From: Achromobacter xylosoxidans A8
GTDB taxonomy: Bacteria; Pseudomonadota; Gammaproteobacteria; Burkholderiales; Burkholderiaceae_B
Direction of reading: 5' to 3'
DNA: 64,000 bases
NCBI RefSeq assembly: GCF_000165835.1
Contig: NC_014640.1
Span: 2,852,001 to 2,916,000 of the forward strand
In this document: positions 7,319 to 15,631 of the stretch, one piece after another
Position numbering within the stretch: position 1 is the stretch's first letter
How the letters are laid out: each line of letters starts with the position of its first letter
Notes under the pieces: generated by a model
What the model saw: only the letters and a program-made list of their open reading frames with translations
What the model was told of the DNA's origin: nothing
The model's database searches: none
Made by a program: the position numbers and the translations under genes

Positions 7319-9490
7319 GTGACGTTCGATAAAGACCAGGTCCACGCCGGCAAGCGCCGCTTCTTGCGCAACGCGGCCGCCTCGACCGCAGGCCTGACCG
7401 CGCTGTCGATGTTCCCGCCGGCCATCCGCCGCGCGCTGGCCATTCCCGCCAACAACCGCACCGGCACCATCAACGACGTCGAGCACGTGGTCATCCTGAT
7501 GCAGGAAAACCGCTCCTTCGACATGTACTTCGGCACGTTCAAGGGCGTGCGCGGTTTCGGCGACCGCATCACCATCCCTCTGCCCGAAAAGCGCTCGGTC
7601 TGGGAGCAGAGCAACGGCACCCGCGTGGTGATGCCGTATCACCTGGACAGCACCCAGGGCAACGCCCAGCGCGTGGCCGGCACGCCGCACGACTACGTGG
7701 ACGCGCAGATGGCCTGGGACGGCGGCCGCATGGACCACTGGCCGCGCTACAAGCAGAACCAGTCCATGGGCTACTACAAGAAGAAGGAGGTCGAGTTCCA
7801 GTTCGCGCTGGCCGAAGCCTTCACGCTGTGCGATGCCTACCATTGTTCGACCCACGGCGGCACCAACACCAACCGCCTGTTCCACTGGACCGGCACCAAT
7901 GATCCGCTGTCCTTGGGCAACGGTCCCTCGACCCGCAACCAGTGGGACAGCCTGGGCGCCTCGTCCACCGGCTGGACCTGGAAAACCTATCCGGAGCGCC
8001 TGCAGGAAGCGGGCGTCAGCTGGAAGGTCTATCAGAACCTGCCCGAGAACTTCGGCGACAACCCGCTGGCCGGCTTCAAGCAGTACCGCCGCGCCAACGA
8101 ACTGGCCGGCAACGGCGCCAACGGCGCGCCGTACCCGGCCTGGACGCCTTCGATGGACGGCGCCAACCCGCTGTACAAGGGCACGGCCAACACCATGCCC
8201 GACGGCGGCTTCCTGAAGGCGCTACGCGAAGACGCGGTCAACGGCACGCTGCCGCAGGTGTCGTGGATCGTGGCTCCCGCCACGTATTCGGAGCACCCCG
8301 GCCCGTCCAGCCCGATCCAGGGCGCCTGGTACATCCAGGAAACGCTGGACGCGCTGACGGCCAACCCCGAGGTCTGGAGCAAGACCGTGCTCCTCATCAA
8401 CTTCGACGAGAACGACGGCTACTTCGACCACCTGCCGCCGCCCGCCGCGCCCTCGCTGAATGCGGACGGTTCCATGGCCGGCGCCTCCACCGTCAACACC
8501 GATCTGGAGCGCCATACCCACGCCTCCGCCCAGGACGCCGCCGACGACCGCGTCTACGGTCCCGGCCCGCGCGTACCCATGTATGTGGTGTCGCCGTGGA
8601 GCCGCGGCGGCTGGGTCAATTCCCAGGCCTTCGATCACACCTCGGTGCTGCGTTTCCTGGAAGCCCGCTTCGGCGTGGCCGAAGACAACATCAGCCCCTG
8701 GCGCCGCGCGGTGCTGGGCGACCTGACCTCGGCCTTCAACTTCGCCACGCCCAACAACGAGAAGCTGCCCGACCTGAATCTGCTGACCCGCGCGGGCTCG
8801 GACAGCGAGCGCAGCGCGCAGGAAGCGCTGAAAGCCGTGCCGCTGCCGGATCCCAGCACCCAGGCCAAGCCGGTGCAGGAGCAGGGCGTGCGCTATTCCC
8901 GCGCCTTGCCCTACGAACTGCACACCAGCGGCCGCGCCCAGCCCGACACGGGCGCCATGCGCCTGGTGTTTTCCAACACGGGTAAGCAGGCGGCGGTGTT
9001 CCACGTCTATGACCGCCTGCATCTGGACCGCTTGCCGCGCCGCTACACGGTGGAGCCGGACAAGCAGCTGGAAGGCAGCTGGGACACAGCGGCCGACGGC
9101 GGCAAGTACGACCTGTGGGTGCTGGGTCCCAACGGCTACCACCGCCATTTCGCGGGCGACCTGGCCCTGGCCCGCACGTCGGCGCTGGCGCCGGAGATCC
9201 GCGTCTGCTACGAAATCGCCAAGGGCGACGTCTACGTCAGCTTCATCAATGGCGGCAAGGCTCCCTGCACCTTCGAAGTCGCGCCCAACGCCTACTACGC
9301 CAACCACGAGCGCTGGAAGTTCACGGTGCCCGCGGGCGGCCAGGTCGAACAGCACTGGGCGCTGGAAGGCAGCCAGGGCTGGTACGACTTCACCGTGCGC
9401 CTGGCCGAAGACCCGGCCTACCTGCGCCGCTTTGCCGGCCGCGTCGAAACCGGCCGCGCCTCGGTGACGGACCCGGCGATGGCGCAGTAA
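7319..9490 (+). CDS. plcN: Phosphocholine-type phospholipase C, Tat-exported
   Basis: About 723 aa from a GTG at 7319, preceded by AGGA at 9-nt spacing; an upstream ATG at 7271 lacks a ribosome site and overlaps the previous gene. The twin-arginine signal (GKRRFLRNAAAS) ends near AIP. Residues ~45-480 are the phosphoesterase family (PF04185) with VVILMQENRSFDMYFG, HGGTNTNRLFHWTGTNDP, LLINFDENDGYFDHLPPP and DHTSVLRFLEARFGV, as in Pseudomonas PlcH/PlcN. Two C-terminal beta-rich repeats (~500-710) match the bacterial phospholipase C C-terminal domain. The family hydrolyses phosphatidylcholine and releases phosphocholine. In Pseudomonas it crosses the inner membrane by Tat and the outer by T2SS, whose genes lie 5 kb away here. 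Confidence 0.92.
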   Translation: MTFDKDQVHAGKRRFLRNAAASTAGLTALSMFPPAIRRALAIPANNRTGTINDVEHVVILMQENRSFDMYFGTFKGVRGFGDRITIPLPEKRSVWEQSNGTRVVMPYHLDSTQGNAQRVAGTPHDYVDAQMAWDGGRMDHWPRYKQNQSMGYYKKKEVEFQFALAEAFTLCDAYHCSTHGGTNTNRLFHWTGTNDPLSLGNGPSTRNQWDSLGASSTGWTWKTYPERLQEAGVSWKVYQNLPENFGDNPLAGFKQYRRANELAGNGANGAPYPAWTPSMDGANPLYKGTANTMPDGGFLKALREDAVNGTLPQVSWIVAPATYSEHPGPSSPIQGAWYIQETLDALTANPEVWSKTVLLINFDENDGYFDHLPPPAAPSLNADGSMAGASTVNTDLERHTHASAQDAADDRVYGPGPRVPMYVVSPWSRGGWVNSQAFDHTSVLRFLEARFGVAEDNISPWRRAVLGDLTSAFNFATPNNEKLPDLNLLTRAGSDSERSAQEALKAVPLPDPSTQAKPVQEQGVRYSRALPYELHTSGRAQPDTGAMRLVFSNTGKQAAVFHVYDRLHLDRLPRRYTVEPDKQLEGSWDTAADGGKYDLWVLGPNGYHRHFAGDLALARTSALAPEIRVCYEIAKGDVYVSFINGGKAPCTFEVAPNAYYANHERWKFTVPAGGQVEQHWALEGSQGWYDFTVRLAEDPAYLRRFAGRVETGRASVTDPAMAQ

Positions 9491-9493
9491 GCC

Positions 9494-10396
9494 TCAGGCG
9501 GCGGTCTGCGGTTCGCGCGCCTGGAAGGCCTGGGCGCACGCTTCGCAGATCGCCGCCGTGATGCCCTGGCGCGCATGCTCGCGCCGCTCCAGCATGCCGA
9601 TGGCGCGCGACATCGGCCCCAGGTCCTGCGGCAGGGTGAGAATCCGCAGTTCCGGGCTGTGCTGCCAATTGGAGCCGTTGATCAACGGCAGCAGCGTCAC
9701 GCCGACCTCCTGGCGCACCAGCTCGACCAGCGTCTCGATGGCGTTGAGTTCCAGGAATTCGTTCAGCGGCACGCCCAGCCGCCGCAGCAGCCGGTCTATC
9801 TGCAGGCCGGTGCGCTGGGTGCGGTCAAAACGCAGGAAGGGGTTCTGCGCCAGCACCTGGCGCGCGTCCGCGCCGGGCGCCGAGCGCGGCGCGATCACCA
9901 CCAACTGCTCTTCATATAGTGCGGTCCAGCGCGTGCTGGCCATTTTGCGTCCGGCTTCCACCAGGAAGGCCGCGTCCAGCTCGCCGTCCTCGACCTTGCC
10001 CGCCAGCTCGCTGGCCTTGCCCGACAGGATGCGCACGTCCAGCTTGGGGTGCTGCTTCTTCATGCCGGACACCACCTTGGACAGGGTGCCCATGCAGGAC
10101 ACGATGCTGCCCACGGAAACCGATCCGGCCAGTTCGCCAGGCACCGTGCGCGGCAGCCGCATGCGGTCGTAAAGATCCAGCAAGTGCTTGATTTCCGGCA
10201 GCAATTCCCGGCCGGCGGCGTTCAGGATGGCGAGCCGGCCGCTACGGTCGAAGAGCTCGCGGCCCAGTTCCGCTTCGAGGGAACGCATCTGGAAGCTGAC
10301 GGCGGCCTGGGTCAGCGCCACCTGTTCGGCCGCTTCCGAGAAGGAACCGTGGTGCGCGACCGCCAGGAAAGTGCGCAGAAAGCGGATGGTACTCAC
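9494..10396 (-). CDS. LysR-family transcriptional regulator, divergent from ggt operon
   Basis: About 300 aa from a GTG at 10396 (VSTIRFLRTFLAVAHHGSFS), which gives the standard LysR length; an ATG at 10429 would add 11 residues. The N-terminal winged HTH (AAEQVALTQAAVSFQMRSLE) is followed by a type 2 periplasmic-fold effector domain. It is divergent from ggt across 93 bp of AT-rich DNA, the classical arrangement for a LysR regulator and its target, so I infer control of the gamma-glutamyl/peptide uptake operon. It converges with plcN with only 3 bp between stops. Confidence 0.88.
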   Translation of the reverse strand: MSTIRFLRTFLAVAHHGSFSEAAEQVALTQAAVSFQMRSLEAELGRELFDRSGRLAILNAAGRELLPEIKHLLDLYDRMRLPRTVPGELAGSVSVGSIVSCMGTLSKVVSGMKKQHPKLDVRILSGKASELAGKVEDGELDAAFLVEAGRKMASTRWTALYEEQLVVIAPRSAPGADARQVLAQNPFLRFDRTQRTGLQIDRLLRRLGVPLNEFLELNAIETLVELVRQEVGVTLLPLINGSNWQHSPELRILTLPQDLGPMSRAIGMLERREHARQGITAAICEACAQAFQAREPQTAA

Positions 10397-10430
10397 AAAA
10401 ATCTCTTTTATGACGGAACAAAATTTCAAA

Positions 10431-10459
10431 TTGATTTAATTAAAGCACGGGAGTAACTT
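10431..10459 (+). promoter_or_regulatory. Possible ggt promoter in the LysR/ggt divergent region
   Basis: TTGATT at 10431-10436, a 17-bp spacer and TAACTT at 10454-10459, lying in the most AT-rich stretch between the divergent genes. The -35 is fair and the -10 poor, as expected of an activator-dependent promoter. Confidence 0.3.
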
Positions 10460-10489
10460 CGGCCGCTTACCCGTTATGAGACTAGCGCC

Positions 10490-12118
10490 ATGAAATCCTT
10501 CGACTGGGGCAACCCGTATCCTTCCGTCCGCATTCCGCTGTTCGCCCGCAATGTGGTGTCCACGTCGCACCCGCTGGCGGCGCAAGCGGGGCTGCGCATG
10601 TTGCTCAAGGGCGGTAACGCCGTGGACGCCGCCATCGCCGCGGCCGCCACCATCGTCCTGGTCGAACCCGTGTCCTGCGGCCTGGGCGGCGACTGTTTCG
10701 CCATCGTCTGGGACGGCAAGGAACTGCATGGCCTGAACTCGTCGGGCGTGGCCCCGGCGGCCTGGAGCACCGAATACTTCAAGCGCAAGCATGGCGTGGG
10801 CGCCGACGGCCTGGCGATCCAGCCCAAGCGCGGCTGGGACGCGGTGACGGTGCCGGGCGTGGTGGCCGGCTGGGCCGCGCTGCATGAAAAGCTGGGCAAG
10901 CTGCCGTTCGAGCAGCTGTTCGAACCCGCCATCGAAATCGCCGAGCGCGGCTACGCCGTGCCGCCGGTGGTGGCGCACAAGTGGGCCGCCGCGGCCGAGG
11001 AACTGAAATCGCAGCCGGGCTATGCCCAGGCATTCCTGCCCGAGGGCCGCGCGCCCAAGGTCGGCGAGCACTTCCGCTTCCCGGACGCCGCCAACACGCT
11101 GCGCCGCATCGCCGCCTCCAAGGGCCGCGACTTCTATGAAGGCGAACTGGCCGAGCGCATCGCCGCCTTCAGCCAGGAATGCGGCGGCGCCATGACGCTG
11201 GAAGACCTGCGCAACTACCGCCCGGAATGGGTCAAGCCCATCTCCAAGTCCTACCGCGGCTACGAGCTGCACGAGATCCCGCCCAACGGGCAGGGCATCG
11301 CCGCGCTGATCGCGCTGGGCATCGTCGAACGCTTCGACATGGCCGACATCCCGGTGGACTCGGTGCAGTCGCAGCACATCCAGATCGAAGCCATGAAGCT
11401 GGCCTTCGCTGACCTGTACAAGTATGTGGCCGACCCGCGTTCCATGCAGGTGACGCCGGAGCAGATGCTGTCCGACGCCTACCTGGACAGCCGCGCCAAG
11501 CTGATCCGCCTGGACCGCGCCACCCATTTCGAGGCGGGCCGTCCGCACGCCGGCGGCACCATCTACCTGACCGCCGCCGATGAGAACGGCATGATGATCT
11601 CGTTCATCCAGTCCAACTACATGGGCTTCGGTTCGGGCGTGGTGGTGCCGGGCACCGGCATCAGCATGCAGAACCGCGGCGTGGGCTTCTCGATGGATCC
11701 GAAGTCGGCCAACGTGGTCGAAGGCGGCAAGCGTCCGTTCCACACCATCATCCCGGGCTTCCTGACCCGCGGCGGCAAGCCGGTCATGAGCTTTGGCGTG
11801 ATGGGTGGCGACATGCAGCCCCAAGGCCACATGCAGACCGTGGTGCGCATGCTGGACTACCACCAGAACCCGCAGGCCGCCTGCTGCGCCCCGCGCTGGA
11901 AGGTCAACCGCGATTTCACGCTGGACATCGAGACCAATATGAGGGCTTCTACCATTGCGGGCCTGAAAGACCTCGGACATGCTTTGAAGTCGGTCGACGA
12001 TCCGTACATGGATTTCGGCGCGGGCCAGTTCATCTGGCGCATGTCCGAAAACGACAACGAGCTTGGCTACGTCGCCGCCAGCGACAGCCGGCGCGACGGT
12101 CAGGCGGTCGGCTTCTAA
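10490..12118 (+). CDS. ggt: Gamma-glutamyltransferase-family Ntn hydrolase, apparently cytoplasmic
   Basis: 542 aa. Matches gamma-glutamyltranspeptidase throughout: NVVSTSHPLAAQAGLRML, GGNAVDAAIAAAAT, GLGGDCFAIVWDGKELHGLN, and the autoprocessing/nucleophile Thr at about residue 357 (AGGTIYLTAADENG) starting the small subunit. There is no signal peptide, unlike periplasmic GGT, so it probably acts in the cytoplasm (compare YwrD-type proteins). First gene of an operon with a family-5 peptide importer; a 36-bp gap separates it from the binding protein. Likely role: hydrolysing imported glutathione or other gamma-glutamyl compounds. Confidence 0.88.
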   Translation: MKSFDWGNPYPSVRIPLFARNVVSTSHPLAAQAGLRMLLKGGNAVDAAIAAAATIVLVEPVSCGLGGDCFAIVWDGKELHGLNSSGVAPAAWSTEYFKRKHGVGADGLAIQPKRGWDAVTVPGVVAGWAALHEKLGKLPFEQLFEPAIEIAERGYAVPPVVAHKWAAAAEELKSQPGYAQAFLPEGRAPKVGEHFRFPDAANTLRRIAASKGRDFYEGELAERIAAFSQECGGAMTLEDLRNYRPEWVKPISKSYRGYELHEIPPNGQGIAALIALGIVERFDMADIPVDSVQSQHIQIEAMKLAFADLYKYVADPRSMQVTPEQMLSDAYLDSRAKLIRLDRATHFEAGRPHAGGTIYLTAADENGMMISFIQSNYMGFGSGVVVPGTGISMQNRGVGFSMDPKSANVVEGGKRPFHTIIPGFLTRGGKPVMSFGVMGGDMQPQGHMQTVVRMLDYHQNPQAACCAPRWKVNRDFTLDIETNMRASTIAGLKDLGHALKSVDDPYMDFGAGQFIWRMSENDNELGYVAASDSRRDGQAVGF

Positions 12119-12154
12119 ACACCCAGTATTGCAGCCTCAAGGGGAAAAAACACA

Positions 12155-13666
12155 ATGAAACGCTTGACCTTGACCTTCGGCGCCAGCTTGCTGGCGCTGG
12201 CCGCCGGCGCGGCTAGCGCCCAGAACATCCGGATCGGCCTGCAGGAAGATCCGGACGTGCTGGACCCGCACCGCGCGCGCACCTATGTGGGCCGCATCGT
12301 CTTCACCTCGCTGTGCGACAAGCTGGTCGACATCGATCCCAAGCTTCACTTCGTGCCGCAACTGGCCACCTCGTGGTCGTTCAGCCCCGACAACAAGGTG
12401 CTGACCTTCAAGCTGCGCGCGGACGCGCTGTTCCACGACGGCTCCAAGTTCGACGCCGCCGCGGCCAAGGCCAACCTGGAACGCGCCATGTCCCTGCCGG
12501 ACAGCTTGCGCAAGGGCGAGCTGGCCTCGGTGGAGAAGGTCGATGCGCCTGACGCCACCACGCTGGTGCTGACGCTCAAGAAACCCGACGCCACCTTGCT
12601 GGCGCAACTGTCGGACCGCGCCGGCATGATGCTGTCGCCCAAGACCTTCAGCGACGACGTCGCCGCCGTGGGCCGCAAGCCGGTTTGCTCCGGTCCCTAC
12701 AAGTTCGTCGAGCGCATCCAGAACGACCGCATCGTGCTGGAGAAATTCGACCAGTACTACGACGCCAAGGACTTCGCCTTCAAGCGCGTGACCTTCCTGC
12801 CGATTCCGGACACCACCGTGCGCCTGTCCAACCTGCGCGCCGGCGACCTGGACATGCTGGAACGCCTGAATCCTTCCGACGTGCCGCAGGTCAAGAGCGA
12901 CGCCAGCCTGACCTTCGCGCCGATTGCCGGCCTGGGCTTCCAGCAGTTCATGTTCAACGTGGCCAACGGCAAGCGCGCCGAAGACAACCCGTTCAAGAAC
13001 AAGCTGGTGCGCCAGGCGTTCCAGTACGCCATCGACCGCAAGGCCATCAGCGAAGTGGCCGGCGGCGGCATCTTCGATCCCGCGCAGCAGCCGTTCCCGC
13101 CCGCCAGCCCCTACCACAGCGACAAGTTCCCGCCGACCCAGCGCGACGTTGCCAAGGCGAAGGCGCTGCTCAAGCAGGCGGGCTTCGACCGCGTGAAGGC
13201 CGAGGTCATGTTCGGCAACAACACCACGACGTCGTCGATCGCCGAGATCGTGCAGGCCATGGCGTCCGAGGCGGGCTTCGACCTGTCGCTGCGCCCGACC
13301 GAGTACGCGGCCCTGCAGAAGGAATCCGCCGGCGGCAATTTCCAGGTGGTGATGCTGGGCTGGTCGGGCCGGGTCGATCCGGACGGCAACATCCACGCTT
13401 TCGTCACCTGCAAGGGCGCGCTGAACGACGGCCACTATTGCAACCCGGAAGTGGACAAGCTGCTGAACGAAGCCCGCACCGTGCCTGACGAAACCAAGCG
13501 CAAGGCGATCTACGACCAGGCGCAGACCATCATCCAGGATGAATTGCCCGGGGTGTATAACTACTACCAGCCCTGGCCCTTCGCCATGGCCAAGAAGGTC
13601 AAGGGCTTCACTCCCTATCCTGACGGCATGATCCGCCTGAAAGGCGTGACGTACGCGCAGAAGTGA
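12155..13666 (+). CDS. Periplasmic peptide-binding protein, SBP family 5
   Basis: 503 aa with a Sec signal peptide (LLALAAGAASA-QN). Family-5 features: IGLQEDPDVLDPHRARTYV, LATSWSFSPDNKVLTFKLR, DALFHDGSKFDAAA, PFKNKLVRQAFQYAIDRKAI. These bind di-/oligopeptides, glutathione (GsiB), nickel or opines. Context with ggt and a fused ATPase of GsiA layout favours glutathione or gamma-glutamyl peptides. Strong AAGGGG-type ribosome site upstream. Followed by a large hairpin that probably keeps its expression above that of the permeases. Confidence 0.88.
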   Translation: MKRLTLTFGASLLALAAGAASAQNIRIGLQEDPDVLDPHRARTYVGRIVFTSLCDKLVDIDPKLHFVPQLATSWSFSPDNKVLTFKLRADALFHDGSKFDAAAAKANLERAMSLPDSLRKGELASVEKVDAPDATTLVLTLKKPDATLLAQLSDRAGMMLSPKTFSDDVAAVGRKPVCSGPYKFVERIQNDRIVLEKFDQYYDAKDFAFKRVTFLPIPDTTVRLSNLRAGDLDMLERLNPSDVPQVKSDASLTFAPIAGLGFQQFMFNVANGKRAEDNPFKNKLVRQAFQYAIDRKAISEVAGGGIFDPAQQPFPPASPYHSDKFPPTQRDVAKAKALLKQAGFDRVKAEVMFGNNTTTSSIAEIVQAMASEAGFDLSLRPTEYAALQKESAGGNFQVVMLGWSGRVDPDGNIHAFVTCKGALNDGHYCNPEVDKLLNEARTVPDETKRKAIYDQAQTIIQDELPGVYNYYQPWPFAMAKKVKGFTPYPDGMIRLKGVTYAQK

Positions 13667-13696
13667 TCGCGGCGCGGCAGTCACGCGCCGCGCCAG

Positions 13697-13739
13697 CCGG
13701 ACGCCAATGCCTACAGGCCTTGGCGTCCGGTTGTTGTTT
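13697..13739 (+). terminator. Partial terminator/attenuator hairpin between binding protein and permease
   Basis: CCGGACGCCAA (13697-13707) pairs perfectly with TTGGCGTCCGG (13720-13730), with an inner GCC/GGC, followed by TTGTTGTTT. It lies within an otherwise co-directional operon, so partial termination or 3'-end protection of the binding-protein mRNA is likely. Confidence 0.65.
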
Positions 13740-13806
13740 GCGGCGGCAGGGTCCCGCGGTTTGATCCGCGCGCCCCGTCCGCCGTTCCTGTCTTACGGTT
13801 TCTCAT

Positions 13807-14751
13807 ATGCTTAAACTCATCTTGCGCCGCGTGCTCGTCGCGATACCGACACTGATACTGGTGTCGATGATCGTCTTCATGCTGCAGAAAATCCTGCCCG
13901 GCGATCCGGTGCTGACCCTGGCCGGCGAAGAACGCGATCCGGCCGTCCTGGACTACCTGCGGGACAAATACCGCCTCAACGATCCGCTGCCCGTGCAGTA
14001 CGCCGCCTGGGCCGCGCAGGTGGTGCAGGGCGACCTGGGCAAATCGCTGCGCACCGACGTCCCCGTCACCACGCTGATCGGACAGAAGCTGCCGGTCACG
14101 CTGCAACTGGCCGCCATGGCCATGTTCTTCGCGCTGATCATCGGCATCCCCATGGGGATACTGGCCGCGGTGCGCAAGGGCAAGCCGATCGAAATGGGCG
14201 CCAACATCGCCGCGCTGTCCGGCATGTCCATCCCCAACTTCTGGCTTGGCATCATCCTCATCATGGTGGTGTCGGTGCAGTGGAAGCTGCTGCCGGCCTC
14301 GGGCTACGTGTCGCCGTCCGAGGATTTCTGGCTGTCGATCAAGACCATGCTGATGCCGTCCCTGGTGCTGTCCACGGCCATCGCCGCCTATCTGATGCGC
14401 CATACCCGTTCGGCCATGCTGGAAGCGCTGTCGGCCGATTACGTGCGCACCGCGCGCGCCAAGGGCGTGTCGCCGCGCAGCGTGGTGCTGCGGCACGCCT
14501 TGCGCAATGCGCTGATGCCCATCGTCACGCTGGTGACGCTGCTGTTCGGCGAACTGCTGGCCGGCGCCGTGCTGACCGAGCAGGTGTTCACGATTCCGGG
14601 CTTCGGCAAGCTGGTGGTCGACGCGGTCTTCACGCGCGATTACGCGGTGGTGCAGGGCGTGGTGCTCTGCGTGGCGGTGGGTTTCATCATCATGAACCTG
14701 CTGGCCGACATCCTGTACATCCTGGTCAATCCCCGCCTGAGGCACTCATGA
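13807..14751 (+). CDS. Peptide ABC transporter permease (DppB/GsiC type)
   Basis: 314 aa with six predicted membrane helices. The N-terminal LRRVLVAIPTLILVSMIVFM and the early periplasmic KILPGDPVLTLAGEE are typical of DppB/OppB. The EAA loop, which contacts the ATPase, is visible as YVRTARAKGVSPRSVVLRHA. Overlaps the next permease by 4 nt (ATGA). Confidence 0.92.
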   Translation: MLKLILRRVLVAIPTLILVSMIVFMLQKILPGDPVLTLAGEERDPAVLDYLRDKYRLNDPLPVQYAAWAAQVVQGDLGKSLRTDVPVTTLIGQKLPVTLQLAAMAMFFALIIGIPMGILAAVRKGKPIEMGANIAALSGMSIPNFWLGIILIMVVSVQWKLLPASGYVSPSEDFWLSIKTMLMPSLVLSTAIAAYLMRHTRSAMLEALSADYVRTARAKGVSPRSVVLRHALRNALMPIVTLVTLLFGELLAGAVLTEQVFTIPGFGKLVVDAVFTRDYAVVQGVVLCVAVGFIIMNLLADILYILVNPRLRHS

Positions 14752-15626
14752 GCGCAATTCCTGCAACGGCCGCAGCCGTCACGCCGCCCCGCAGCCGCAA
14801 CCGCGCCTGGGGCAAATTCAAGCGCAACCACATCGCCATGCTGGGCCTGGGGATCGTGCTGTTCTTCGTTCTGCTGGCCATCCTGGCGCCGCTGATTGCC
14901 AGCCACGATCCGTTCCAGACCAGCTTCACCACCATCCGCAAGGCGCCTTCGGCGTCCTACTGGCTGGGCACGGACGAGCTGGGCCGGGACATATTCAGCC
15001 GCATGGTCTACGGCGCCCGCGCCTCGCTGATGGCGGGCCTGGTGTCGGTCCTGATCGCGCTGGCGGTGGGCGTGCCTTTTGGTCTTGCCGCCGGCTACTT
15101 CGGCGGCTGGACTGACAGCATCATCTCGCGCGCCACCGAAGCGCTGTTGGCGATTCCCTTTCTGATCCTGGCCATCGCGCTGGCCGCCTTCCTCGGACCC
15201 AGCCTGACCAACGCCATGATCGCCATCGGCGTCTCGGCCGCGCCCAAGTTCATCCGGCTTACGCGCGGACAGGTGCTGGCGGTCAAGAACGAGGACTACG
15301 TGCAGAGCGCGCGCGCCCTGGGCGCGTCCGACCTGCGCATCATCGGCCGGCACGTGTTCCCCAACGTCATGCCGCCGCTGATCGTGCAGGCCACGATCAC
15401 CATCGCCACGGCCATCATCGCCGAGGCCAGCCTGTCGTTCCTGGGCCTGGGGCTGCAGCCGCCGAACCCGTCCTGGGGCTCGATGCTGAACACCGCCAAG
15501 AACTTCATGACCCAGGCGCCCTGGATGTCGATCTTCCCCGGATCGGCCATTTTCCTGGTGGTGCTGGGCTTCAATCTGCTGGGCGACGGCCTGCGCGACG
15601 CGCTCGATCCGCGTCAGGAAAAGTAA
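14748..15626 (+). CDS. Peptide ABC transporter permease (DppC/GsiD type)
   Basis: 292 aa from the ATG at 14748, inside the previous stop. N-terminal [21 protein letters not shown], then the family's periplasmic [21 protein letters not shown] and the EAA loop [21 protein letters not shown]-terminal [19 protein letters not shown]. Forms the heterodimeric channel with the preceding protein. Confidence 0.92.
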   Translation: MSAIPATAAAVTPPRSRNRAWGKFKRNHIAMLGLGIVLFFVLLAILAPLIASHDPFQTSFTTIRKAPSASYWLGTDELGRDIFSRMVYGARASLMAGLVSVLIALAVGVPFGLAAGYFGGWTDSIISRATEALLAIPFLILAIALAAFLGPSLTNAMIAIGVSAAPKFIRLTRGQVLAVKNEDYVQSARALGASDLRIIGRHVFPNVMPPLIVQATITIATAIIAEASLSFLGLGLQPPNPSWGSMLNTAKNFMTQAPWMSIFPGSAIFLVVLGFNLLGDGLRDALDPRQEK

Positions 15627-15631
15627 TCACC

